Below are positions 35,146 to 47,577 of a stretch of DNA of 64,000 bases, piece after piece. Below the pieces are notes generated by a model, which ran no database searches, was not told where the DNA came from, and saw only the letters and a program-made list of their open reading frames with translations. Source of the stretch: Sympetrum striolatum (taxonomy: Eukaryota; Arthropoda; Insecta; Odonata; Libellulidae); contig OX388348.1 in NCBI GenBank assembly GCA_947579665.1, forward strand, positions 14,446,001-14,510,000, in the 5' to 3' direction. Positions within the stretch are counted from its first letter, which is position 1; each line of letters opens with the position of its first letter. Position numbers and translations under genes: made by a program.

Positions 35146-38100
35146 CTGCGGAAACAGAACAAGTATTCAGTATTTTGCATCTTTAGGGATATTCATAAAT
35201 CTACTTCATGCACTCGGTTTTTGCTTTCATTCTAACCATGCCATGTTTATTCACCACACTAATTGTCTCGTTTCTATGCAGTGGAATACGCATAGCACGA
35301 AACTGGACTAATTAAGATCACTCGAACATAAATAGGACCCCCTCATGTCAGCGTCCCCCTGCAGAAATAGTACTGAACAGTCTTAAAGACTATATAGTAC
35401 ACAGTAGGAAGCAGCTCTAGATCAATTCGAGAGGAAGAAACTATTAGAACTAATGCAAATACGCTGAGGTATGAAATAAGCGGAAGATATCAAAGCATAT
35501 AATACCTAATATAATATTCCTTTCCTTTGCATTACCCTGTAACTGATTTGTTAGTTCTTATAATAAGAAGAGATAATTAACTAGCATCGTTTTATCATCT
35601 TTCATATTGACGATGAGCATCTCATTTACTTTGCTTTAATAACCATAACATATTCGTTATTCAAATTCAAAATAAGTCGTATCCTTTGACTGTACATCTT
35701 TGTGCAAATATGAGAAATACTTATGATCTTACTCTACTTATGATCTACTGAGAGATTACGTGAGATTCTGTATTCACTGCGTACATAGGCTAGAGACTTG
35801 CAACTCCAAAAACCGAATAATTAGGTTAGGTTAGGACTTCAATAGAATTGTTAAAGTTATTAATGGATTACGATGTTGGAAAGGAAGGGCATGTCGTCGA
35901 TTATGGTCAATTAATTAGGGATGAGTAATAGAAATTAAAGTTCTTCCTATGAAGGGCCATTTCAAGAAACGTTCCTTGACTATAGAGATTGATTCTCTAC
36001 TAATTATGCAAAAATACTTCCATAACACCATCATAATGAGAAGTACGGAGAACGGTAAAGTTATGCGAAGAGTCACAACTAAAATAACACGAATATATGT
36101 GCTTTCGTCAATGAAATATATTGACAAAAGAGTATTGTATGGGATAATATAATAATGGCATTCTTTCTTTTACTACTATTCATTGAAATATATACGGGCG
36201 GAAGTACAGGAGATAACAGTAGTTACTTATTACAAAGGGCGGATAATTAGCGCGTAGAAGAAGTTACAAATCTTACACTATTAGCAAGTTATCCAAGAAC
36301 GCTGTTGATCAACACAAATAGGACACACACAGACACAAACAAACACTTATTCATTAGTGAATAACATGCATATAAATTTCATATATTAGTATTACAAAAG
36401 TTCTATAACTATGACAAAATCAAGGCTAGGTAAAACGAGCGATAAATTAGCCCTCTACAGTATTTGCTACGGAATTAAGTTCCCGTTAGACTATCCAGTA
36501 ACTGAAGGACCATTTCCATGCAAAGATCTAATTAAATTAAGGGGGTTGATCTAACCTCGAAATATTAATTCCGTGAGTAACAGTATTGATCATACTCACA
36601 CATAGTTCGACCTTGTTTGAGAGGGGTCACTAAGTAATGAATGGGGGAAAAGTATTCAGAATTAAACAATTAAGGATACAGTATCATTTGAACTACTAAA
36701 AATGTAAAACCTTAAACCACTGAATCTATTATATGTTAATCATACTCAAAGGTAATCACTTACAGGTTAATTACAACACTCACCACACATAGTGTTAATC
36801 ATACGATAGTTAGGATAAAACAAGAGATTTTGCAAACTCTTTGTTTTCATTGCACACAATATGGCAGATTCATTTGATGATTGACTTCTCAAAAGTTATT
36901 TGCTACTCAACATTTGAAGTGTAACCAAATTGTATATAATCAATTATTTCTGACGGTACTTCGTGAAAAGCTATAGTGAAATAATTTTTCTTTATTTCTC
37001 TTTGTAATACATGGATAAAAGTAAAACAGGAAGATTTAAGTTCGAACATAAAATCTGTTTTTACATTTTCGGAAGATAAAATTGAATTAATAGAAAAGTC
37101 AACCACAACACTATTCTTTAAGACTTAATCTTTTAGTAGTTGCACCTTCATCCTTTTGCAATTAAAAAATTACCCCCTTTAATGAAACGAAAAGATCACA
37201 AGAAGCATTTACACCACAAAGTGTACACTCCCAGGCGTCATCTGTTAACATTGCGAAAACAGGAAATAAATGAGCACGCTGGGAACAAAGACAAAGAACC
37301 CGTTGGGGGGAGGGGAAGAGGTTACAATGGCATCTGACGAAGGGATTATAAATCCAAGCTTAATGAAAGGCGAAGTCGCGAACGCTTGAGAAGTCAATCA
37401 TCGTTTACAGAAACATTTCCCTTGAGCAAGGCTGAGAAAGCCAGAGAGATTTCCGTCATGCTAGGACGTACGGAATTTCCCCCAGGACCGGACTTAGGTG
37501 GCGGTTTAAGCACTCCTTTGACGTTAATGCTCGTCATACGCGAGGGGTAATTATTTTCGTACAAGTCGTAGCAACAGGCTAACGAGGGATGACGCACTGC
37601 TTCGTCATCTCTAAACTCCCCTGGTGGGAGGAAAACACGAAGTTGTCACCTACTAATCATCTAATGAGACACAGAATTCTAAAACATTAATATAACTCAG
37701 ATTAAAAGTAAAAATAGACTTTGGGAAAAATCAGGTCGATAACTAAATGCGACTTTTTGGGAGATGGCGAATTTCGAAAATATTGAATGTTGAATAAATG
37801 TAAGACTAAGATAATTCCAAAAGTTCAGATATTCTGAATCCAAACTTACAATATTGGAGCTCACGACTTTGGTCTATAAATTTAAACGCTAACCCTCAGT
37901 TTTGAAATATTCGTCTATGAAACTGAACATGATAATTATTTGTCCTTTTTGTGTTTGCAAATTTAATCTAACATATCAAAACCAAAATTTGTTATTTCAA
38001 AGTTACATCAACCGAAGCGATTCTCCTTCTTTTGAAGGAAGAACAGCTCCGATAATAGTGACTGAATGTTATAAATAAATTCAAAATTGTAATTAATCGA

Positions 38101-38200
38101 CTGTGTGACGCCCCTTAAAAATCACCGCTGCTACGAAACTAAGTGCCCTGCCACGCGCCACTGGCGGATTGCAGGGTTTAAATGTAAATGTAAATGTAAG
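38101..38200 (+). repeat. possible retroposon 3' end with AAATGT tail
   Basis: GC-richer sequence (CCACGCGCCACTGGCGGATT then GCAGGG) passes abruptly into tandem TTAAATGTAAATGTAAATG. This layout is typical of LINE or SINE 3' tails. No coding remnant is visible, so the assignment rests on the tail. Confidence 0.4.
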
Positions 38201-38230
38201 TGACATCACAGAAGAGATTTCAATACTATT

Positions 38231-38272
38231 CAGGAAAATAATAAGTTAAGTCCGTAACTTATTATTTTCCTG
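38231..38272. repeat. perfect hairpin, 18-bp arms with 6-nt loop
   Basis: caggaaaataataagtta (38231-38248) and its exact reverse complement (38255-38272) flank agtccg. It sits about 30 bp beyond the AAATGT tail within the intron. Confidence 0.85.
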
Positions 38273-38743
38273 GGGATAAAATTATTACAACTAAAATTGG
38301 AACGGGAAGTAATTATGAATCCCTGATGCTATAACCACGAGAACGAAGCCCCTATAATTGCATTACGTTTGTTTCTGTTCGATTCTAAACATTCATAGAC
38401 ACTGCAGGTATACTTTTAGGGATGCTAACCGGATCGCTTCATGGTGTACGACTGACGTTCCGCTTGTTCACTCTGCAGTCATGATCAGGAGGTGGTGAGG
38501 GTGAGGTGTGATTGCTTCTGAGTCAACAGTCAAAGCGTCTGTCATACATTGTGGTGCGATCCGGTTAGAATCCCGAGAAGTATTTCTGCAGCCATCTATT
38601 TAAGGCTAAATCCGCATAGACGCGTTGCAAAGTTGTCCCGTAGACAACGCACCTAAGTAGGTCCAGATTCCCCCTATCTTGACAAAGTCAAATTCACCCT
38701 AACATCTATAACAAATGTAAGAACCGATTCCGGTTCTACTTAC

Positions 38744-39174
38744 TGGTTTTGGTGGGAAGGCAGGCTCTGGATATTCGGGCGCCACGGAGCCCCCTCCGGC
38801 TGCAGAGTACCTGAAGCCAAGCTCTGCACCAGTGGTCATGAGCGACAGCCTCGGTCCAAGCACTACCGGTCCTCCGGGTACCATTCCGGTGCTAGTGACG
38901 ATTCCGTTCGCGTCGACGTCGTCCACCGCGGATATCCTCACATCCCCGTCCTCTTCGTCGTCCTCCTCGCACCATGGACCCGTAGAGTCCCTTTCGTTGA
39001 GGGTGTTACTGAGAGATGATGCTGTCCTTATCTCGGCCTTCACGTCGGAGTTGTTCGAAGATCGGTCGGATTGATGCGTATGAACTATGTGCTGCATGTG
39101 ATGGTGCTGTGGTTGGACGCCTTGACCCTGTATGACGTTCCCCGCGACTTTTGTTTGCTTTTCTTCGTCATTTC
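38744..39174 (-). CDS. kirre: Kirre/Roughest-type gene, first cytoplasmic-tail exon
   Basis: The acceptor is cttcattccgcag before 39174, and the donor gtaagt follows the PPKP codons at 38744. The 143 complete codons start NDEEKQTKVAGN and continue through a His-rich segment (QPQHHHMQHIVHTHQ). Next comes the conserved-looking serine block SDRSSNNSDVKAEIRTASSL, an acidic run (CEEDDEEDGD), and a Gly/Pro-rich end (PEYPEPAFPPKP). The SDRSSNNSD...IRTASSLS block resembles the tail of insect Kirre/Roughest proteins (from memory, not aligned). The region is predicted to be disordered and intracellular, with several candidate phosphorylation and proline-rich docking sites. A decayed LINE 3' end lies within about 30 bp of the acceptor on the intron side. 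Confidence 0.88.
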
Positions 39175-39189
39175 CTGCGGAATGAAGGT

Positions 39190-39340
39190 TTCAGTTAATT
39201 TTAGTTTGGTTTTAGGGCTGAGAAGAGTACATAAGAATGTAGACCTAGTAAATGATAAAGCACGAGTGTGGAGTAGGGTAATGCCGGCAGAAGATGGTCG
39301 AACCGGGAATAAATAGAATTCAATCAATCAATCAATCAAG
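39190..39340 (+). mobile_element. LINE 3' end with AATC tail, inside the Kirre-type intron
   Basis: The plus strand reads DLVNDKARVWSRVMPAEDGR to a stop (TAG at 39314). It then runs directly into a (CAAT) tail at 39321-39339. A short Arg/Trp-rich coding end followed by a tandem tail is how many LINE ORF2 regions finish. It is 5'-truncated and stops close to the splice acceptor at 39174. The family is not determined. Confidence 0.45.
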
Positions 39341-40028
39341 ACTATAAAAAGAAGAAATAGACGAGTCCTTTCCGATGTCGTGGAGGAAAACGGCAACGTC
39401 GGAATGACCCCAGTATCAGTTCAACATCACGTCCTTACCATCCCTTTCCTTAGACATATCCTAAGATCCGATTCTCTAACATCTTCCTCAAATCTCAAAT
39501 GCTTTAATTTCTCGAAGCCACCTTCCACAATGACCACCCACTCTAAGAAACCTGTGACCACCCGCTCTTCCCCACCCTAAGAAAACAGTGAGCACCCACT
39601 CTTTTCCACCCTAAAGCCCCCACACCACGACCCCTTACTTCTAATTTAGGCTTTGTAACTTTTAAAATAATTAAATTGAAATATATTTCAATTCTAATAG
39701 TTTAAATTACTAACGCGCAGTAAGTTATGCGCAGTTTGTTAAGTTTATTTCCGGGAATCAAAGATTTAAAACGTTTAACCTTAAACTAGGTAAAACTTTC
39801 GCCGATGATAAGACAACATAACCTTTTAAATAGAACACGTTTCCGAATGTTAATGGAAAATCATGTAAAGGAATTACGATAAGCTCCTATAAACAAGTAC
39901 TGAAAATATCTAAATTTTCCAGAATATTGGGAATTACAGCCAAAATAATGGAGACAAAGGAAGAAGGACTCTGTGTAATCGTTTCTATGCATAGGAATAT
40001 ATTCTACAACATTTCAAGTGGAACTTAC

Positions 40029-40139
40029 CGTCCGGTTTTTTCGTCCTCCTTTGGCACATGATGACCAGCATAGCGATCAAAACTATAAAAACGATGCCAC
40101 CAATAGCTCCAAAAATGATTATCAGCAGTGGGAAGGTTT
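40029..40139 (-). CDS. kirre: Kirre/Roughest-type gene, transmembrane exon
   Basis: This 111-bp exon has an acceptor (ttcttacag before 40139) and a donor (gtaagt after 40029). It encodes TFPLL followed by about 23 uninterrupted hydrophobic residues (IIIFGAIGGIVFIVLIAMLV). It ends in a cysteine and a basic stop-transfer patch, CQRRTKKPDG. This is a single-pass helix with small-residue GAIGG packing in the outer half, and it sets the type I topology: Ig domains outside, tail inside. The terminal G of the exon joins GA of the next exon to encode glycine. Confidence 0.92.
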
Positions 40140-42596
40140 CTGTAAGAAGGAAGAATAAGGCATACATTAGACAAAGCATGGTGGTAAAAAAGGGAGAATA
40201 AAAGTTATCTTCCTACTGCATTCAATAAACATTCACTGTGTTCAGAATTTCGGCTAATCGCTCATTAATTACTGGAATGTAGGACAATATTTATGATGAT
40301 TGACTATGTTCCTAAAGAGAACAATGACAAAATTTGAAAGTCTTCTTCTCTTGAAAGCATTTAGTAATACAAGTCAATAATTAACTTACAGATGTACGAT
40401 ATAGCACAGAAACAAAAACCAATGTTGATGCGACACTTATATGTATTCATAAATTTTGCTTCGAAATACAAGTGCGTGAACTAACATCGTGTATAATATA
40501 GCGTAGAAAATTATTTAATATATTGATGTGAATTTCATAAGCTAAGCCAAATTTCAATATTGTACTGTATCAATTGATTGAATTCAATCGAAAGGGAATG
40601 TAAATGGAGGGCATTAAAGTAATGCAGAATCTAAATCATTTACTCTTTCGGAGATACTAATACGAGTATTATCCAAGCTATGAAGCGCGAAAATCTCATT
40701 ACGAAGCATGATGCAGTATACCCTAAAAATAAAACAATAGTGATGATAATATTAAGGGATGTCGTAGAATATTGATTATTGAAATTAATACTATCGTAAG
40801 TCAACCCTCATCATTAAGGCATCATTCATTAAAAGGAATTGTTTTCCAGAGGTGAATGACTTCCACGAAAAGTAATCTCACTTCTTCTAATCGTGAAGAA
40901 GAAAAGATGTGTATTACAATCTCCACAGCAGGGTAATGGTGCTGAGATCACCCTTCAACACCGCCAAATACTTGTGAAGAGAATGAATAAGGGTGATGCA
41001 CTTCCCCTCGACTCATAGAGTCGAAAGCTGAGTCGGAAAAGGGTATTACTTTTGCGTCAACAGTCCCAAAATATTCTGCCGTCCGAGACATGTCTGGATT
41101 ATTCCGAGGGTCCTGTGGAATACGAGGGATGATGGGATATTTTTCTACCTTTCCTGCAATGTGTGGAATCCATTCTGGACATTCTTCTCACTGATTTTTT
41201 TTCTTTCTTTCAGATGGAGGCGTTTCACGGGATTGAACTGACTTTGACAATTAAAGGGTCATGACCGAAACGAGAAGTAATCGAAAGACCTAAGACATAT
41301 GTGACGTTCCGGATAAATAAATAGCATACGAAAATATTTTCTTACTTCATTTATGTCCTATTAAATCATACAAAATGGTTTTAATGAATCGTTTTTTTTC
41401 TAGTATCACGTCTGTTGACATGTATTCACTCAAACGAGTGTGAACCTGTGTACGACTTAATCGATACTATTCAAAGCATCCCCGTTTTAAGTCCTAGAAA
41501 TAGCGAACGTTACAGTAACAACAAATAAAAACAATCAATTTGCTAATCGATAATAGCACGGAATCTTGAGTTATTTTTTTCGAAAACGAATTTCTTAGAG
41601 CAATGATAATTTAATTCATAGTTACATATCGGAAAATGTTAAATTAAATTTTGAGGAATACATTTTTCAGTAATGATTCCGAAAAATTCATAAGAATGGT
41701 AATTTCTATGGTGATTTTTATAAATAAAAAAACTATCAATAAAAGAAAATAGTTTATAATTAATGAAAATGGATAGCTGAGAGATTGAGGTTCACCATAA
41801 TGAATGAATTTTCCTTCTTGTAATAGGAATTATCAATACCACCTTCCTTTGATATCTAATGTAAACTCTCCTCTTTACTTACGTACTAATCCTAATTAGA
41901 ATAAGACGTAGGCATACCTAAACACAGTAATACAATCTCGAACGTTTCCTTTCTCGAATGGACCAGATAACAAGTCAATTCGGATTCTTCGTTTTATTAA
42001 TTAGCGCACGCAAAGATGTGAACAATTTCCAAGGGAAATATTCAATTAGAATTATTTCGAGATGATTACGCTAGCCCGGAGCTTCGTAAACCGAGATGTA
42101 CCGTACATTTCCTTACACCTTCGAGAATCACAACGAAAACAAGCAAATCCGTCTTAACAACGAAAACCAAATTAGCACGATTTTGAAAAATGTATAAACA
42201 TTAAAATAAAGGGAATGGAATGAAAGATGTACAACCGGTGCGGAAAGGAAGCTCCTGTTCGGGATGTAATCTCGCTTTTGATAGCGGAAGCTCCAAACAT
42301 GTCGGTACAAGAACACCGGCGACAAAGGAAGCGAGATGATGCCAAGGGCCCTGAATAAGTATATTAAATAAAGGATGGCGAAAACCTGGATCCGGCGAGC
42401 GAAAGAGTATCACAAAGAAGGGCTTAAACCCCGGCTTTTGAGACGCGTCTTTGTATTGGAGAAAGTTAGTAGGGCGTGGGGATATACCAATTAGGAAGAA
42501 TAATCTTCGTGGACGAGTGGGAAAAATTAGATCATGGTCTCCAGAAGGTTGAGAGGTAAGAAATACGGCGGGGACAAGACAAAAGGGGACAATATA

Positions 42597-42766
42597 AAAT
42601 CGTAGATAATGTAAAAAAGTGGTTAGACAATTCAAAAAGCTCAAGTTCTTGGTAATTCTAATATCTACGAAACTACTTCAACTTAACTAGTCGGCTAAAT
42701 CATGCGCTATCAACACAGTATAAGGTCCACCCAGTCTCCTAATAAAACAACACTTTCCGGCCCTTG
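42597..42766 (+). repeat. tandem duplication, unit A (about 170 bp)
   Basis: It aligns with 42767-42940 along its whole length. Shared words in order include AAATCGT, GGTT-GAC-ATTCA, AGCTCAAGT, TCTAC-AAA-TACTT, TCGGCTAA, AAGGTCCACCCAG, ACACTTTCCGG and CCCTT. Identity looks about 75% by eye. Confidence 0.75.
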
Positions 42767-42940
42767 GAAATCGTGAATAATAGAAAGAAAGCGGTTTGAC
42801 GATTCACGAAGCTCAAGTACTTAGAAATTTTCATGTCTACAAAATTACTTTAACACTTCGGCTAATTATTGTGCTGTCAGCACGCGAAGGTCCACCCAGC
42901 CTTTTACTAATTACGCAACACTTTCCGGGCCCTTAGTGTA
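42767..42940 (+). repeat. tandem duplication, unit B (about 170 bp)
   Basis: Direct neighbour of unit A, in the same orientation. Two monomers only are seen here. This could be a seed or relic of a satellite with roughly 170-bp monomers, or a local duplication. Confidence 0.75.
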
Positions 42941-45883
42941 AATATCAAAGCTCTCTATATTTATTAGGCGTTAAGCAAAGAGTGAAAGTTCTGTTTTTCC
43001 TGTGCCGGTGGAATAAAATGAGCAAACGATGCCGAGAGAAAAAGATAATGAGTTTTCTTCCTGCCAGCCATGTATTATTCACAGAACTGATGAATGCAAA
43101 GTTGAGTTTATTCACCGACGGCGACCCGCTCATTAATTAAATTTAAATACATTTTTGGGGCGCGGAGTTTATTAATTGCCGTTATTTTATCAAATTCTAA
43201 ATTTCTCTGTCCTTAATTTACGATGGAAAATTTTCGATCGTTCATTGAACATTTTTGAAAAGGAGAGTACTTCCACGCTATATATTGAGTAGTTTATGAA
43301 CTTATACAGCCTTTCTAATGGAGCTTACGCCCGTTATATATTAGCAACAGGAACCCTGAGCCAAAAAGATAATAAATTCCTATTTTATTCAAATATATTT
43401 CAAAAGCTAGAAGAATATCTCTAAGATCTTTGCATATCATGTCTATATCTACCGTCTTAAGTTTTACTTTCTTACCAATAGAGGAGCGGAATCTGTCTAT
43501 TAATGTTATAAATTGTTACTATGAATCGTAAAATGTCTTCTAAATAGGACCAGGTAAATATGCGTTTCTATTTTTTTATTACGTTAATTATTGAATCGGA
43601 ATCAATCATTTGTTACCTAAGGAACATCTGATTATTACTAAGTAACAGAAAATATTATAAATAGCCTAATATCTTCAAGCCTTCCTTCCCTTAAACAGAG
43701 GTACGGTACCAACAGGATTGCCGTAGTTACTCTTTGATTACTTATTTAAAGCAAACATATGTTATAATATTTTATTTATCGTCCATTTAATGCGTTAAGG
43801 GAAAATGAATTAAAAATATACTAGTATAACCAGATATGAAAAGATTCTCCAACTGTGTCCATTTTCCAAAAACGGACTGGACCGTTTCATCCAACGGTAA
43901 ATTAAAGTATTGGATAACTTGTATTTAAATTAATTTACGGTTGATAATGTTTTAGCTTTTCCTACGATGTAAAGGAATAATTACGACTGAACGAAAACCA
44001 AACCATGATTGCTTAGTTATCTCTTGTTTCTCAAAATTTAGCACTCGCCATCTTGAGCAAAGGAGCTTGAATATTTGCCGTATAAAATTTCCTTTACACG
44101 AAATATTGGCCTAAGTATTCCTAAGAATATCATTAAGGAACAGAACGTTCCCCGATTCAAACAGCGTCGACACGAGCGGAAACAATCCCGGCAACTCCGA
44201 GGCATCATCTCCAGGAGGAGAAATCGCAATAGCGGAGAAAGAACCGATGCGGGGGGACTTTGCTGTTGACAAAAGGCATTGAAATGACACACGTCATTCA
44301 TCGGAGGGAGAAATAATGCCGCGAAGGAAACCGAGTATCAAATCGATGCTTGGGGAAGAAATAGAAGGGAGGAGGGAAAAATCACATCTTTCGCAGAAAG
44401 CCATAGACTCCCGGCGTATTTACTCGCTGCCCTGATACCATCGAGAGCAAATATAATCTCTCACGCTTTGGAGAAAGCGAGAAGTAAACGGGGGATATAT
44501 GAAAGGCGAGAGAAAAGAAAGGAGCGCTCATTCTGGACAAATGGAGATGATATTAAACCCAGGGGGCTTCCGAGAGATGTCGTGACGTGCTCTGGTTGTA
44601 ATGGGGGCCTGATTGCGGAGGAACGGTGCGAGTAACGAATGCGATAAGAATTCGATGGGGGGGAGTAAGGGGTGGATGGATGCCGATACAAAGAAATCTG
44701 CGGATGCTCAGACATTTTGCGGTTCCCAATGTATGGCGCCTCGGGTGCTTTCGGGAGCTCGGGAGATAAGAAATTGAAGAAACAAAAGAAGGCAGGAATA
44801 CATCTCGGGAAGCCGAGGTTTTTTGCGCTACGTTGGATCGAGAAAATACAAACTTGAGGTCGATGAGGATATGACACAACGGGAGCGAGCGATTTCAAAT
44901 TCCATTGAGTGGAAACAATGAAAAGGCTATTGTAGTATACGCGAAATAAATCTGCATGCAAACAAAGGCAACGACATCGCAGGGTATTTAAAGGTATGTA
45001 TGCAAGAATAGTTTCCTATCAGCAGAAAGAAAATCAAAAATTTACAAACTTAACGGAGTATGATTCGTATCAATCAATAATCAACCAGTTAATTGTAAAC
45101 CTCAGTGATACATCGCACAAAACGATTTCTGCACAAATTAAATCCTTCATACAAATTTGAACAGTTCTATCAGCGACCATAAACGATAACGATTATTTTG
45201 AGCTATCATTTTATCATCAAGAATTTAGCAGTAATGCTGGACGAATGAGTAACATAAACGTTTTCATTAATTCCTTCATATTCCCTGTACATTAAATGCG
45301 GCAGAAATTAAAATGCCACGCTCCGAAGTGACAAGAGTCATCTCTGATAATGCGGATGAATTGCAATAAACCGCAAATCATAAATACTTAAAAATTCAAA
45401 ATAATATTAGTATAAATGAGATGTTGATGCAAGATTTTACATAAACTCTTCCTTTAGGTTCTTATTTCAACTTGGTATTAATTGCGCGTACGTGTGCATT
45501 CAGGTAAAGACAAAGGCAAATGAAGTTAGACGATATTGAGCAGAACGTGTGACAAAGCGAGGGAATATTAGGGCAATTGAATCTTCCGAACGGTAGAATA
45601 TTAATGATAAGTTATTCATTTATATTCATAGAGTACAGAGTACAAAGTACAGAGTACGAGTACAAATTTATGTGAGCCATAGCATGGCACATATGAGGTG
45701 TTAATATATTCGTAAAATCTTAACGCGGGTCGCTGTAAAACGGTTTGTAAAAAAATAAAAGGTCGGAGAAGAAAAAGGCTAAACGTAGGCAGCGGCTAAA
45801 GGGTAAAAGCGAGCAAAGGAGAGAGGTCAAAGGGCAGGGGTGACCAAAGGAGAGAAAAGGTCAAAGGAGTCATCGTCACTTAC

Positions 45884-46042
45884 TTTGTTTCTTGAGGATA
45901 ATCTCGAGGCCATCGCTGCCGTAAGGGTTAGTGACGGTGCAGTTGTAGGGTCCGAAATGCTGGTCTTGCGAATCCCTTATGACCAGAGTGCTTTTGATGC
46001 CTTCGGGAAGCGGATCTTCCAGCACGGAGAACTCCCGGTCGT
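45884..46042 (-). CDS. kirre: Kirre/Roughest-type gene, exon for the C-terminal half of Ig5
   Basis: The acceptor is ctctttgcag before 46042 and the donor is gtaagt after 45884. The reading frame gives DREFSVLEDPLPEGIKSTL, then the D-x-G/Y-x-C region DSQDQHFGPYNCTVTNPYG, then SDGLEIILKKQ. The cysteine in YNCT is the F-strand partner of the Cys in the previous exon, and NCT is also a potential N-glycosylation sequon. The phase-1/phase-1 structure matches its neighbours: the final A joins AA of the next exon to make a lysine just outside the membrane. Domain length and the NPYG turn agree with the membrane-proximal Ig5 of Kirre, Roughest and KIRREL proteins. Confidence 0.9.
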
Positions 46043-47577
46043 CTGCAAAGAGCAAAAAGACTGCTTAATGAATGTGAATTCGACTGCGCTGACCTGAGGA
46101 AAGGAGTCTTTGACGAAAAACACATCTCAAACTCCTCCAAGGTAGCACACGTGAAAAATTCTTATTCGCGGCAGTTACAAAGGTATGATACCTGAGCAAA
46201 CAAACCGGCGCGTAAGAGAGACGTCTCTTGCAGAGGGAAGAAGTCAGTTTGCCATGAATAAGAAGGCGTTTGTGATGTTAGGAATGGATGAGTGGGAGGG
46301 TGACTGATGAAACTAGTTCACTGGGCTACTAAGACAGATGAAAGAGGTTCATGAGCTATATTTCAAAGGGGTAATTAATGAATTCTTATAACACTTTATT
46401 TTATGGGTTGAACTGTATGAAATATTGACTATTTTTTACTAATATCATGGATAAGTGATTAATTAATTTCACCATGTATATTTATAAACTATATATAATA
46501 TATATATGCAATATATTATATTGATAAACTATATAAGTTATTAACGGATGATAAAATATTATAATATACCAAGAACTCCGGTTATTTGAAAATAATTACC
46601 TAATTATTCATTTCATATTTTAAGATAATTAACAGTTCTCAGAAATCCATTTATATTAAACGCCATTAAAATTAAAAGCAATTGTCATGTATAAATTATC
46701 CAAAGCGATTATATTCATTAATTAACAGAGATAAATTAAAAATGAATAAACAATCTTCACTTTTTAAGTATAAAGTAATGGTTTGTTTTTTCCTTATTTG
46801 AGATAACACAATAATACATATATTTTTCTTTTTTCGAATTCTACAGAGCTCCAAAAAATCATTTATCCCTTGCACTGATGAATACTTTGTGTCCACAAAA
46901 GATGTAAGGCAATAATTTAAGGTTCCATGATAATTAAAAATAATTTCATTACAGGTCTAGCTACAGAAAAAGTACCTTACGACTCGTACATTAAATAAAT
47001 TACACTTTCCTGGCGTGATTAACCTAAGCAGGAGCAAATCTCCAGTAAGTTTAGCTGGGTGGGTCAAAGGAACACTTCCATCATGACGACGCCCGGGAGG
47101 GAGACATGCTTCCCGTATGCTAATTATTTAATCTTTATCATTTTATTTTTTCTAGTATTTATAATTAACATTGAAATTAATAATTTTTTATCTTTTACCT
47201 ATATTAGTAAGCAAAAGCAATAGATGTCGATGACATGTCGGAGTGTACATGAGTTATCAAGTTGATTTACGATTGCGTGTCTTTTCGAACTTATTAATAA
47301 CTTTTGGAACAACGAAATTAAAAATTTCAAATGCCAAAAAAATATCTCCAAATGTAAAAGAATTACTCCAAAAAATCAGGAAAAAATAGAAAATAGTTAA
47401 CTAAAACAATAACAGATACCAGAAGGTCAGAACTTATGGTAATATGTATGCATCAATTGCGGACACGATAAGGAATTTTATGGAATGAATATTTAATATC
47501 AAATATTAATAATTAATTGCATTATATTAATATTAAATTGTTAATTATAGATAAAATATGATAATGAGAGAACTCAC
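46043..47577 (-). other. intron within the Ig5 coding region (1535 bp)
   Basis: It is bounded by gtgagt (47577-47572) and a tttgcag acceptor. It is very AT-rich, with TA-rich tracts near 46480-46560. No repeat or exon was recognised. Confidence 0.75.

Larger units (their letters stand above)
35146..38743 (-). other. intron between the two cytoplasmic exons of the Kirre-type gene (3598 bp)
   Basis: It is bounded by gtaagt at 38743-38738 and a ccgcag acceptor ending at 35146. It contains three TTAGG units at 35821-35835, AC-rich sequence near 36323, a possible retroposon tail at 38100-38200 and a perfect hairpin at 38231-38272. No other exon is recognised. Confidence 0.7.
40140..45883 (-). other. 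intron upstream of the transmembrane exon (5744 bp)
   Basis: It is AT-rich on the whole and holds the tandem duplication at 42.6-42.9 kb. A GC-richer island lies at about 44040-44900, where frames on both strands (up to 166 codons) have no domain match. A compound GAGTACA/AAGTACA repeat lies at 45630-45665. No additional exon was recognised. Confidence 0.65.

Noticed and set aside
34590..35186. 198-codon open frame on the plus strand
   Set aside because: Antisense shadow of the GC-rich terminal Kirre-type exon; composition fully explains it.
35821..35835. Three TTAGG units, the arthropod telomere repeat
   Set aside because: Only three copies; easily chance. It is not evidence of an interstitial telomere.
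41218..41340. GGGTCATGACCGAAACG hairpin as another Penelope-like terminus
   Set aside because: It shares only hairpin plus GAAACG with the 14.3 kb motif; no CTGANGA and no adjacent coding remnant.
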